The notes below the pieces were generated by a model. The model saw only the letters and a list, made by a program, of their open reading frames with translations, made no database searches and was not told where the DNA came from. Position numbers and translations under genes: made by a program. 51,200 nt of DNA from Lachnospiraceae bacterium. Lineage in GTDB: Bacteria; Bacillota; Clostridia; Lachnospirales; Lachnospiraceae. Below, piece by piece: positions 17,782-25,020 of the stretch. Position 1 is the stretch's first letter. Each line of letters starts with the position of its first letter. The stretch covers positions 1-51,200 of the forward strand of contig JAFYWF010000090.1 of the NCBI GenBank assembly GCA_017558145.1, read 5' to 3'.

Positions 17782-17976
17782 GGAAAGGGTTCAAGGTTGA
17801 GAGGGGTTTTTGTAATACTTATCCCTTGTTCGCTTACTGCTCGTTACAATGTACGTATAAAACGGACAAAAAGCTACAATCAGCTTTTTGTCCGTTTATT
17901 GCGTACATTGTCTCGCAGATGCGTACAAGTTGGATAAGTATATACAAAAACTATATTTTAGCTATGGCCCCTTTCC
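17782..17976. repeat. Long imperfect palindrome after ilvC
   Basis: The core spans 17806-17951. Its inner 16-bp perfect stem (17860-17875 with 17882-17897) has a 6-nt loop. Further blocks pair outward: ACAATGTACG 17846-17855 with 17902-17911, ATACTTATCC with GGATAAGTAT, and GTTTTTGTA with TACAAAAAC at the outer ends. GGAAAGGG 17782-17789 can pair with CCCTTTCC 17969-17976. Folded as RNA this is a single hairpin of nearly 200 nt with small bulges. It may terminate the ilv transcript, but is far larger than any other terminator here. A MITE-like element is the main alternative. Confidence 0.7.
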
Positions 17977-18001
17977 TGTTTATGATAGGAGGAATAATAT
18001 A

Positions 18002-18460
18002 ATGAAGAAAATGAAGAAAACTTGGTTGTATTATGTTTTAGCGATATTGTTCGTATTGTTTGGTGGGACCGGTGTAGTTGGGACTGTTACTGATACAGAA
18101 ACAACAGTACCACAACAAACTGAGGTGATTGTAGAAGAGCTACAGCAGGCAGAAAGTCAGGTTGTAGTTGAAGAACAGTATGTTCAGGAGATTACTTATT
18201 ATTTTCGTAATGAAAAATTATTGAATGAGCATTATGAAAAACATGGAAAAGAGATGGGATTTGACAGTTCCGAAAGTTATGAGGCTGCGGCTAATGAAGT
18301 CATTCATCATCCGGATGCATTACATCGTATTGAGAAAGAAGACGGAGATGATGTTTATTATTTGGAAGAGAACAACGGTTTTGTTGTTGTTTCCATAGAT
18401 GGATATATTCGTACTTTTTTCTATCCTGATGATGGATTGGAATATTTTAATAGGCAATAA
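18002..18460 (+). CDS. Membrane-anchored or secreted protein with a nuclease-toxin-like C-terminal domain
   Basis: The 152-residue product has a basic N-terminus, one hydrophobic helix (about residues 8-28), a Thr/Glu/Val/Gln-rich linker and a compact C-terminal domain from about residue 65. That domain carries HYEKHGKEMGF, SYEAAANEVI and DGYIRTFFYPDDG. From memory this pattern of His-Lys-His, a YxxAA helix and a final strand with an RTFF segment is shared by small BECR/colicin-type RNase domains of polymorphic toxins. Catalysis is not established. The start is fixed by AGGAGGA at 17986-17992; longer in-frame reading runs back into the palindrome and is rejected. No obvious immunity gene is adjacent. 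Confidence 0.7.
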   Translation: MKKMKKTWLYYVLAILFVLFGGTGVVGTVTDTETTVPQQTEVIVEELQQAESQVVVEEQYVQEITYYFRNEKLLNEHYEKHGKEMGFDSSESYEAAANEVIHHPDALHRIEKEDGDDVYYLEENNGFVVVSIDGYIRTFFYPDDGLEYFNRQ

Positions 18461-18498
18461 AAAATGACACAGCTTTGTACTGTGTCATTTTGCTTTTT
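18461..18498. terminator. Bidirectional terminator between convergent genes
   Basis: A 12-bp perfect stem (AAAATGACACAG and complement) with a 7-nt loop and T-rich flanks on both strands. Confidence 0.85.
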
Positions 18499-18535
18499 AC
18501 GTGTTTTATAAAATAAGACAGTTTATTTTGAAAAA

Positions 18536-18856
18536 CTATTCTTCTTCTTCAATGATTTCGTCAAATTCTACACTATCAAGATATTCATCGAAGGCATCAG
18601 CAACAGCTTCATATTCTTCATCGCTATCAATGAAATCAAGTTCAGGTTCTTCATTAGGATCATCTGGGTTTTCGCTATAACGATAGAACCAAACTTCACC
18701 ATCATCATTATTTCCTTCTTCATCCAATGGAAGAAGAACAATATAATCTTGTCCATCAACATCTAAAATAGTAATGATTGCACAAACAACAGTAGAACCA
18801 TCTTCGAGATTTAATTCTACAGTCATTTCTTCATCTAAATTTTCATTTTTACCCAT
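18536..18856 (-). CDS. DUF1292 family protein
   Basis: A 106-residue, extremely acidic cytoplasmic protein of the DUF1292 (YrzB-like) family. It shows the family core of beta strands around LEDGSTVVCAIITILDVDGQDYIVLLP and VWFYRYSE, followed by a long Glu/Asp-rich tail. Function is unknown, although the family is near-universal in Firmicutes. A GGGAGG ribosome site precedes the ATG on the minus strand. It is convergent with the toxin-like gene and divergent from the GH13 gene. Confidence 0.85.
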   Translation of the reverse strand: MGKNENLDEEMTVELNLEDGSTVVCAIITILDVDGQDYIVLLPLDEEGNNDDGEVWFYRYSENPDDPNEEPELDFIDSDEEYEAVADAFDEYLDSVEFDEIIEEEE

Positions 18857-18931
18857 AAATTTATCCTCCCTTTATTTTCTAAATATAATATTATTCTACT
18901 AACAAATTGAAGCAATTACAAGACAAAATAT

Positions 18932-18960
18932 TTCACAAGAGTCTGAAAATATGCTATAGT
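18932..18960 (+). promoter_or_regulatory. Probable promoter of the GH13-like gene
   Basis: TTCACA at 18932-18937, a 17-base spacer and an extended -10 (TGCTATAGT) with TATAGT at 18955-18960. Confidence 0.6.
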
Positions 18961-18988
18961 ATTAATAATAGTGTGAAGATGGGAGATT

Positions 18989-20848
18989 ATGATGAAAAAT
19001 TGCAGAATTGGTAATGCTTTTCCGATGGGAGCAACTGTCATTGGAAAAAATACAGTTCAATTTGTATCTTTGATTAATCAAAAAAATGAGAATAGCCTGA
19101 TTTTGTATAATAAGAAGACAGGTATGAAAGAAGAATATAAATTATCAGATGACTATAGAATTGGGAATATGTATTCTATAGTCATTGAAGATTTGGATCC
19201 GGCTAATTACACATATAATTATTTAGAAAATGGGAAGGAAATTACAGATCTATATGCAAAAGTAATCTACGGAAATGAGGTTTGGGGTAATTTGAAAGAA
19301 CCTACTATTTCTGCAGGAATTAAAATAGAAAATTTTAAATGGGAAGATGATAAAAATTGGAGATATCCTTATAACGAAAGTGTATTATATCAGCTTCATG
19401 TAAGGGGATTCACAAAACATGCATCCTCTGGGGTAAAGAAAAAAGGTACTTTTGAAGGTATATGTGAAAAAATTCCATATTTGCAGGAATTAGGTATTAC
19501 AGCAATTGAGTTATTACCTGCTTATGAATTTATGGAATGTGAAAAGATATTGCCCAAAGTACTGACCATGGAGTATGTTAAGGAGAATTATAAAGACGTA
19601 CCGGAAGATAAACCAGAGAAGAAAATTAATTATTGGGGATTCAAAGAAGCTTATTATTTTGCTCCGAAAGCCTCCTACAGTAGTTCCAAAAATCCTGTGA
19701 ATTCTTTTAAGAATATGGTTAGAGAATTGCATAAAGCCGGTATAGAAGTGATTATGCAATTTTATTTTCCTCAGACAATATCCAGGTCTTTGATTTTAGA
19801 AGTGGTAAAATATTGGGTAAGAGAATACCATATTGATGGTGTTAGACTATTAGGGGTGAATTTGCCGATTTCTGTTATATCAACACTGCCGGAATTATTA
19901 AATACGAAAATTATGTATGAGAATATTCCGGAAAATGACATTTATGATTATAAATATGTACCGGCATATGCAAATCTTGCTAATTATAATGAAGGATATT
20001 TATATGCGGTAAGAAAGTTTTTAAAAGGGGATGTAGGGTCATTACCAAGAGCATTTCAAGCTATGACCTCCTCATATAATCGTGTGATGGGAATGAATTA
20101 TCTTACGAATTATAATACATTTACGTTAAAAGATTTAGTGTCTTATGATCGCAAGCATAATGAAGAGAATGGGGAAAATGGTAGAGACGGTAATAATTAT
20201 AATTTAAGCTGGAATTGTGGAATCGAAGGGATAACAAAGAAGAAACCAATTCTTACAATTCGTGAAAGACAAATGCGGAATGCAATTGTTATGTTGATGT
20301 TAGCAAAAGGAACTCCAGTGATATTAGCAGGAGATGAGTTCGGAAACAGTCAGGGTGGAAATAATAATCCTTATTGCCAGGATAATATCATTAGCTGGTT
20401 GAATTGGAAGGATTTGCAAAAAAACCATTCTCACTTTGAGTTTACAAAAAAAATGATTTCCTATCGAAAAGAAATGGAAATTTTAAAGAAAACAAAAGAA
20501 ACGTCAACCAAGCGTACCGGTTTAGAATACCCTTATATGTCATTTCATGGAACTGAGGCATGGAAGTTAGAATGGAATGAATCTAATGAAGAAGCAGGCG
20601 GAATTTTGTATTACAGCGATTACACCTATCTTTATATAGGATTTAACATGCATTGGCAGGACAATACGCTGGCACTTCCAAAGCTTCCCGGAAATCATAA
20701 ATGGGAGATAATGGTAGATACTTCCATGGACGAAAAAAATGAATTGCAAATGGTGGAAAATAGTGTTTTGATGCCGCCAAGAACTATTAAAATATTAAAG
20801 GTAAAGGCGAGTAAGGAAGATTTCAATGAAGATTTATCAGCATTTTAA
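18989..20848 (+). CDS. GH13 glycogen-debranching/isoamylase-like protein with lost catalytic residues
   Basis: The 619-residue protein has an N-terminal CBM48-like domain (about residues 1-110), a GH13 barrel beginning at SVLYQLHVRGFTKH, and a C-terminal beta domain. It matches the GlgX/isoamylase group, including the block KHNEENGENGRDGNNYNLSWNCG. The nucleophile position in the DGxRxD motif reads DGVRLL, with Leu288 instead of Asp. The HD pair of the third motif reads Tyr375-Asn376. Glu311 may be retained as the acid. Two of three catalytic carboxylates are therefore missing, so hydrolysis is not expected; glycogen binding or regulation is more plausible. ATGs at 18989 and 18992 are both possible; the GGGAG spacing favours 18992. 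It overlaps the next gene by 23 bases. Confidence 0.85.
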   Translation: MMKNCRIGNAFPMGATVIGKNTVQFVSLINQKNENSLILYNKKTGMKEEYKLSDDYRIGNMYSIVIEDLDPANYTYNYLENGKEITDLYAKVIYGNEVWGNLKEPTISAGIKIENFKWEDDKNWRYPYNESVLYQLHVRGFTKHASSGVKKKGTFEGICEKIPYLQELGITAIELLPAYEFMECEKILPKVLTMEYVKENYKDVPEDKPEKKINYWGFKEAYYFAPKASYSSSKNPVNSFKNMVRELHKAGIEVIMQFYFPQTISRSLILEVVKYWVREYHIDGVRLLGVNLPISVISTLPELLNTKIMYENIPENDIYDYKYVPAYANLANYNEGYLYAVRKFLKGDVGSLPRAFQAMTSSYNRVMGMNYLTNYNTFTLKDLVSYDRKHNEENGENGRDGNNYNLSWNCGIEGITKKKPILTIRERQMRNAIVMLMLAKGTPVILAGDEFGNSQGGNNNPYCQDNIISWLNWKDLQKNHSHFEFTKKMISYRKEMEILKKTKETSTKRTGLEYPYMSFHGTEAWKLEWNESNEEAGGILYYSDYTYLYIGFNMHWQDNTLALPKLPGNHKWEIMVDTSMDEKNELQMVENSVLMPPRTIKILKVKASKEDFNEDLSAF

Positions 20849-21443
20849 GACAATTACCTATCATAAATGGCTTGTTATGCAAGGATGTTTCTCTATAGGT
20901 TTATATAAACAGGGAATTTGTCACGATTTATCGAAGTATAGTTTTACAGAATTTCTGGTAGGCGCCAGATTTTATCAAGGCAATAGAAGTCCCAATAATG
21001 CAGAAAGAGAAGTAAAGGGATATTCAGCATCGTGGCTTCATCACAAAGGTCGTAATAAGCATCATTATGAATACTGGATTGATTATAGTGTAAAAGATAT
21101 TGAAGGCGGTATGGCTCCGGCTCCTATGCCTGTTAAATATATTTTAGAAATGATGATGGACCGAATTGCAGCCAGTAAAGTTTATGCGAAAGAGTCATAT
21201 ACCCAGCATAATCCTTTGATTTACTATAATAGTGGTAAAGAACATGCACCACTGCATGAGAAAACCAGAGAAATCTTAGAATTACTCCTAATGATTTTGG
21301 ATCGTTATGGGGAAGAGGAACTTGTGCGTTTTATTAAAAGAAAAGTATTGCCTAATCAGAAGATGTGGGATGATAAAGATAAGTGGCCGTTGTTAATTAA
21401 GAAATATAAAAAATTATATGATGTAAGTATGTTGAAACAGTAA
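20826..21443 (+). CDS. DUF5662 family protein
   Basis: The 205-residue soluble protein is rich in His, Tyr and Trp and contains an HD-like CHDLSKYS near residue 33-40, followed by SASWLHHKGRNKHHYEYW. This layout is typical of DUF5662, sometimes mislabelled catalase in databases. The clustered histidines suggest a metal-dependent enzyme, but no activity is known. The start lies inside the end of the GH13-like gene with an AAGGAAG ribosome site, so the two are translationally coupled. Confidence 0.75.
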   Translation: MKIYQHFKTITYHKWLVMQGCFSIGLYKQGICHDLSKYSFTEFLVGARFYQGNRSPNNAEREVKGYSASWLHHKGRNKHHYEYWIDYSVKDIEGGMAPAPMPVKYILEMMMDRIAASKVYAKESYTQHNPLIYYNSGKEHAPLHEKTREILELLLMILDRYGEEELVRFIKRKVLPNQKMWDDKDKWPLLIKKYKKLYDVSMLKQ

Positions 21444-21505
21444 AAAATAGCACAAAAGAATGATAAATGAATATAGTATCATAAAGAAACTTAATAGAGG
21501 TATTT

Positions 21506-21763
21506 ATGAACTGTTTATTATTACTTTTGATTCTATTTTGCAGTGGAAATGGGCAAAATGGAAATTGTGGAAAGCCATGTGGAAATTGTATTATGCCCAG
21601 AAATGAAAGAACTTGTTGCAATAATGTACGTACTGAATGTAATTGTGAAGAACCAAGAGGACGTGTGTGTCCAACAACTCCTCCACCAATGCCAAGAACC
21701 CAGTTTCCTTATTTGGATGTGGAACCACGTACTTGTGGATGTGAAGAAAATAAAAATTCATAA
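21506..21763 (+). CDS. Cys-rich small exported protein
   Basis: The 85-residue product begins with a hydrophobic segment (LLLLLILFC) and is then Gly/Asn/Cys-rich, with about a dozen cysteines arranged as CGKPCGNC, ERTCCNN, ECNCEE and a final TCGCEE. A Pro/Thr-rich patch (PTTPPPMPRT) lies before the C-terminus. The cysteine spacing suggests metal binding or disulphides. The hydrophobic N-terminus lacks the usual positive charges, so export is uncertain. AGAGGT lies upstream and a strong terminator downstream. No family recognised. Confidence 0.6.
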   Translation: MNCLLLLLILFCSGNGQNGNCGKPCGNCIMPRNERTCCNNVRTECNCEEPRGRVCPTTPPPMPRTQFPYLDVEPRTCGCEENKNS

Positions 21764-21769
21764 AAAAGA

Positions 21770-21806
21770 TAAAAAGGATGAGATTTTAATTTCATCCTTT
21801 TTAAAT
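21770..21806 (+). terminator. Terminator after the Cys-rich gene
   Basis: An 11-bp stem (AAAAAGGATGA with TCATCCTTTTT) and an AT-rich loop. Confidence 0.8.
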
Positions 21807-21900
21807 TCAAAATATTAAAAAATTATAAACAGGATTGCATTCAACAAGTGAATATGATATAAGAAGAAATAACAAGTTATCTGTATAACAATTCATAATT

Positions 21901-21976
21901 CAATTCTTAATTTCTAATTTTTTATTAGAAAATTTGAACAATTTCTGAATTTCTAATCTTTGTTAGACAATTCAAA
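21901..21976 (+). repeat. Two tandem 38-nt repeats with dyad cores
   Basis: Units 21901-21938 and 21939-21976 align along their length. Each contains a dyad: TTCTAAT-N5-ATTAGAA at 21912-21930, and TCTAA-N6-TTAGA at 21952-21967. They lie about 130 bases upstream of the three-gene exported operon in an otherwise empty 300-base gap, and may be operator sites or RNA hairpins. Confidence 0.55.
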
Positions 21977-22107
21977 AAAAATCGTGAAAATCCAATTTAA
22001 TATGAAAAGAAGGTGATGGTATGTATTAATTTAGCATCTGTTTTTTTGCTACAAATATGTAATCTTACTAAGAAAGGAGAAGTTTTTATTAAAAACTAAA
22101 TTTGATT

Positions 22108-22755
22108 ATGAAACGTAGAAAAATTATTGGACTAGTATTAATTGTTGGAACTTTTGTATATTTTTTGGCATGTCTGTTGGCTTTGTACCAAAATCAAAGA
22201 GTAACAATGGAAAAGGGAATTGAGGAAGCTTTAAAAGCATACTCGAATCAGGAAACTCTTAATATAAAAGAGTTAAGTAAAGATTTTAATTTGTTGTTAG
22301 ATGACAAAATGGATATTAATGAAAGCAAGCAGCAGATTATGAAATTTGAAGGTAGTTTTGAAAGAATGGAAAAGAATATCGTTGATGTTAATGATGAAAT
22401 TGTAAATGTAGAATATCATTTAAATTTCTTAGATGAAAAAATGGAATATATAGAAAATTATTATAAAGAATTGTACGAGGAATACAATAATAATAATATT
22501 TTTTTAGAAGAAAAATTTATTACGATAGACCAGGTGATACAAGAGCTGGAAAATAAAATATTAAATTTAGAAAAAATAATTTTAGAAAGTGATGAGAAAC
22601 AAAATGGTAATATACAAAATTTACAGTCTCAAATAGATGAAATAAAAGCTATTATTTTTGAGGTACAAGGCAATGTAATTTACTATCATTATGACGAGGC
22701 TTCCAATACATTACATATATTTGGAAATCAGGGGGAAAATGTAGATGAAGAATAA
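22108..22755 (+). CDS. Single-pass membrane coiled-coil protein, first gene of an exported three-gene operon
   Basis: The 215-residue product has a basic MKRRK start, a transmembrane helix at about residues 7-28 and a long extracytoplasmic coiled coil (Ile/Leu/Glu/Asn heptads from about 60 to 185). It ends in a short beta-like tail (VIYYHYDEASNTLHIFG). The helix is internal to a pilin-like or anchor-like N-terminus, but no prepilin peptidase site (G followed by FTLxE) is present. An in-frame TTG at 22102 is possible; neither start has a close ribosome site, the best AAAGGAG being about 30 bases upstream. It overlaps the next gene by 11 bases. Function unknown. Confidence 0.65.
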   Translation: MKRRKIIGLVLIVGTFVYFLACLLALYQNQRVTMEKGIEEALKAYSNQETLNIKELSKDFNLLLDDKMDINESKQQIMKFEGSFERMEKNIVDVNDEIVNVEYHLNFLDEKMEYIENYYKELYEEYNNNNIFLEEKFITIDQVIQELENKILNLEKIILESDEKQNGNIQNLQSQIDEIKAIIFEVQGNVIYYHYDEASNTLHIFGNQGENVDEE

Positions 22756-22945
22756 AAGGTACATATTGATGGTTATAATGCTTGTATTATTTTTTTGTTT
22801 TTCATTGCAGGCATATGGACAGGAAACAATGCTAAATGGTCAGGGAAATCTATCAGGAATGATAGAAAATATTAGAAACATGAAAGCTGATTTTTTGTAT
22901 TTGGAACAGGAAATTATGTATTTGGAAGGGGAGTGCAGAGGATGA
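22745..22945 (+). CDS. Short exported protein, second gene of the operon
   Basis: The 66-residue product is little more than a signal peptide (MKNKRYILMVIMLVLFFCFSL, probable cleavage after QAYG) and a 40-residue helical mature part with one cysteine. It overlaps the first gene by 11 bases and its TGA overlaps the ATG of the third as ATGA, so the three are translationally coupled. The coupling and small size suggest a subunit or chaperone of its neighbours. Confidence 0.65.
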   Translation: MKNKRYILMVIMLVLFFCFSLQAYGQETMLNGQGNLSGMIENIRNMKADFLYLEQEIMYLEGECRG

Positions 22946-23868
22946 AATTGAAGAATGGAATATATATAAAAGGTTTTATAGTAGGATGTTTTTTGTGGTT
23001 CTTTGTTTTTTGCATACAGTTAAATGCAGAAGGGAATCATCGTCGAGATTATATTCAATCTAAAGGGAAAATTCAATTTGAAACAGGTGAGGTCATGATA
23101 ACAGCAGATGACTTTATTTATTTGGCAGATAAAATTGATGATTTGGAGGGGACATATAAAATTTCATTAGTAAATTCTTTAAATGCTATAAATACTTATT
23201 TCAGAAGTGATGGTTCTTTGGTATATGATGGTAATTTGAATGAAATACAAACAGATGAACAAAAAATCAAATTATCCTTTGATAGAATAAAGCAAGGTAT
23301 ATTAAATTCACAATCAATAGAAATATTAAAGAATACTCAGGCTACAGATGTAACAGGGGCACCACTTTATTATGTGAATGATACAGCAAATAATTTACAG
23401 GAACATTTAAATACAACTGTTACAGATACAGGTTTTCCTTTGTATTATAAAGAAGCTTATGCTGATAATTTATCTGCCGGAACTGCAGCCTGGGTGAATG
23501 GTGTCATGATAAAAGGAAATGGAGAAGATAACCGAATTAGTTGGCAGAATGGTTATAATGAGGGATATAGCAAAGGGGTAGCAGAGGCATTAGGGAATTT
23601 GGATGTTATATATTCTTATCACACTCATGAGGGTAATACATCACAAGTAGGTGGTTGTTATGGTAATTTGACAGGAATTAAACCTGTACTTTGTGGATGT
23701 ACGTCCTATGTATACGCTAATGATAATGGACATCCTTATTGTGCCAACTGCTATCATAATCACGAAGGAAAATGTCAAGGTACCGTAAGTTATACCCAGT
23801 ATACGTATATTGGATTAAATTGTGGAAAAACGGAAGAGACAATAGAGTCAGTAACCATTGTTTACTAA
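22942..23868 (+). CDS. Secreted protein with Cys/His-rich C-terminus, third gene of the operon
   Basis: The 308-residue product has a signal peptide cleaved probably near LNAEG. A helical region of about 70 residues (TGEVMITADDFIYLADKID onward) follows, then a mixed region with NGYNEGYSKGVAEALGNLD, and a C-terminal Cys/His-rich module: YHTHEG, GGCYGN, LCGCTSYVYANDNGHPYCANCYHNHEGKC. The histidine and cysteine pattern suggests metal coordination or disulphides, and a single YHTHxG...GGCY unit resembles repeats in large clostridial surface proteins. The ATG overlaps the previous stop (ATGA). An upstream in-frame ATG at 22933 is less likely. Function unknown. Confidence 0.7.
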   Translation: MKLKNGIYIKGFIVGCFLWFFVFCIQLNAEGNHRRDYIQSKGKIQFETGEVMITADDFIYLADKIDDLEGTYKISLVNSLNAINTYFRSDGSLVYDGNLNEIQTDEQKIKLSFDRIKQGILNSQSIEILKNTQATDVTGAPLYYVNDTANNLQEHLNTTVTDTGFPLYYKEAYADNLSAGTAAWVNGVMIKGNGEDNRISWQNGYNEGYSKGVAEALGNLDVIYSYHTHEGNTSQVGGCYGNLTGIKPVLCGCTSYVYANDNGHPYCANCYHNHEGKCQGTVSYTQYTYIGLNCGKTEETIESVTIVY

Positions 23869-23870
23869 AC

Positions 23871-23899
23871 TTGACTTGAAACAAGGAGAATGATACACT
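23871..23899 (+). promoter_or_regulatory. Probable promoter of trpS
   Basis: TTGACT at 23871-23876, a 17-base spacer and TACACT at 23894-23899. The leader is about 40 bases, too short for a T-box. Confidence 0.55.
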
Positions 23900-23942
23900 A
23901 AAAAAAGATTTTGCGTGAAATACCATTTTGGAGGTAATAGAA

Positions 23943-24947
23943 ATGATAGATGGAAAGAAAGTCTTATTTAGTGGAATGCAGGCTACCGGTAATTTAACTT
24001 TAGGAAATTATTTGGGAGCTTTAAAAAATTGGGTTACTTTGAGTGACGAATATGAATGTTTTTATTCTGTTGTAGATTTACATTCAATTACCGTTCGTCA
24101 GGATCCTGCGGAACTTAGAAAAAGAGCAAGAAATCTTTTGACTCTTTATATCGCTGCAGGTTTGGATCCAAAGAAAAATTGTATTTATTATCAATCTCAT
24201 GTTTCAGGACATGCAGAGTTATCTTGGATTTTAAACTGCTATACATATATGGGTGAATTGAACCGAATGACACAGTTTAAAGATAAGTCAGCAAAACATG
24301 CGGATAATATTAATGCCGGTTTATTTACATATCCGGTATTAATGGCTGCCGATATTTTACTGTTCCAAGCAGATGTGGTTCCCGTTGGAAAAGACCAGTT
24401 ACAACATTTAGAGCTCACTAGAGATATTGCACAGCGTTTTAATAGTATTTATGGAGATGTATTTACAGTTCCGGAGCCTTATATTGGGAAAGCCGGTGCT
24501 AAAATTATGAGTTTACAGGATCCATTGAAGAAGATGAGTAAATCTGATGAAAATCCTAACGCAAGCATTTTACTAATGGATGATCCTGACACAATTATCC
24601 GTAAATTTAAGCGTGCGGTAACGGATTCTGAAGCTTGTATTTGTTATCGTGATGAGCAGCCTGGAATTAAAAATTTATTGGATATTTATTGTGCTTGTAA
24701 TAACAAAACGCCGGAAGAAGCAGTAAGAGAATTTGAAGGAAAAGGATATGGTGATTTTAAACTTGCCGTAGGAGAATCTGTTGTAAGCGTGTTAAAACCG
24801 GTACAGGATGAATTTGCAAGACTCAGTAAAGATAAAGCATTTATCGATAGTGTAATTAAAGAAAATGCTGATAAAGCAGGATATTATGCAACAAAAACTC
24901 TTAGAAAAGTACAGAAAAAAGTTGGATTCCCTGAAAGAATCCGTTAA
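23943..24947 (+). CDS. trpS: Tryptophanyl-tRNA synthetase
   Basis: Class I synthetase that charges tRNA-Trp. The HIGH-equivalent TGNLTLGNYLGA is near residue 15 and the KMSKS loop is at residues 197-201 (KKMSKSDENP). The length of 334-335 residues is normal. Some frames extend to a TTG at 23928, but this TTG lies in the GGAGG ribosome site, so 23943 is the start. The terminator after it is embedded in the end of the convergent pseudouridine synthase gene. Confidence 0.96.
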   Translation: MIDGKKVLFSGMQATGNLTLGNYLGALKNWVTLSDEYECFYSVVDLHSITVRQDPAELRKRARNLLTLYIAAGLDPKKNCIYYQSHVSGHAELSWILNCYTYMGELNRMTQFKDKSAKHADNINAGLFTYPVLMAADILLFQADVVPVGKDQLQHLELTRDIAQRFNSIYGDVFTVPEPYIGKAGAKIMSLQDPLKKMSKSDENPNASILLMDDPDTIIRKFKRAVTDSEACICYRDEQPGIKNLLDIYCACNNKTPEEAVREFEGKGYGDFKLAVGESVVSVLKPVQDEFARLSKDKAFIDSVIKENADKAGYYATKTLRKVQKKVGFPERIR

Positions 24948-24986
24948 TAGATGCATGAAGAGATAAATGAAGATTTCATAATTTTA

Positions 24987-25020
24987 TGGTGTAACAGTTT
25001 ATTCTGTTACACCATTTTTA
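24987..25020 (+). terminator. trpS terminator inside the tail of the convergent gene
   Basis: An 11-bp perfect stem (TGGTGTAACAG, 24987-24997, with 25004-25014), a 6-nt loop and TTTTTA. The stop codon and last codons of the minus-strand gene lie inside this hairpin. Confidence 0.85.

Noticed and set aside
18989..20848. Annotation as an active glycogen debranching enzyme
   Set aside because: The nucleophile and the HD pair are replaced; overall similarity alone would mislead.
21543..21818. A 91-codon frame overlapping the Cys-rich gene
   Set aside because: It is a shifted reading of the same gene and runs through the terminator hairpin.
22016..22099. A 27-codon leader peptide upstream of the exported operon
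   Set aside because: A short hydrophobic frame with a start exists, but ribosome site spacing is poor and a regulatory codon run is missing.
23869..23942. T-box leader before trpS; likewise before ilvB
   Set aside because: The leaders are about 40 and 30 bases long, too short for a specifier loop and antiterminator.
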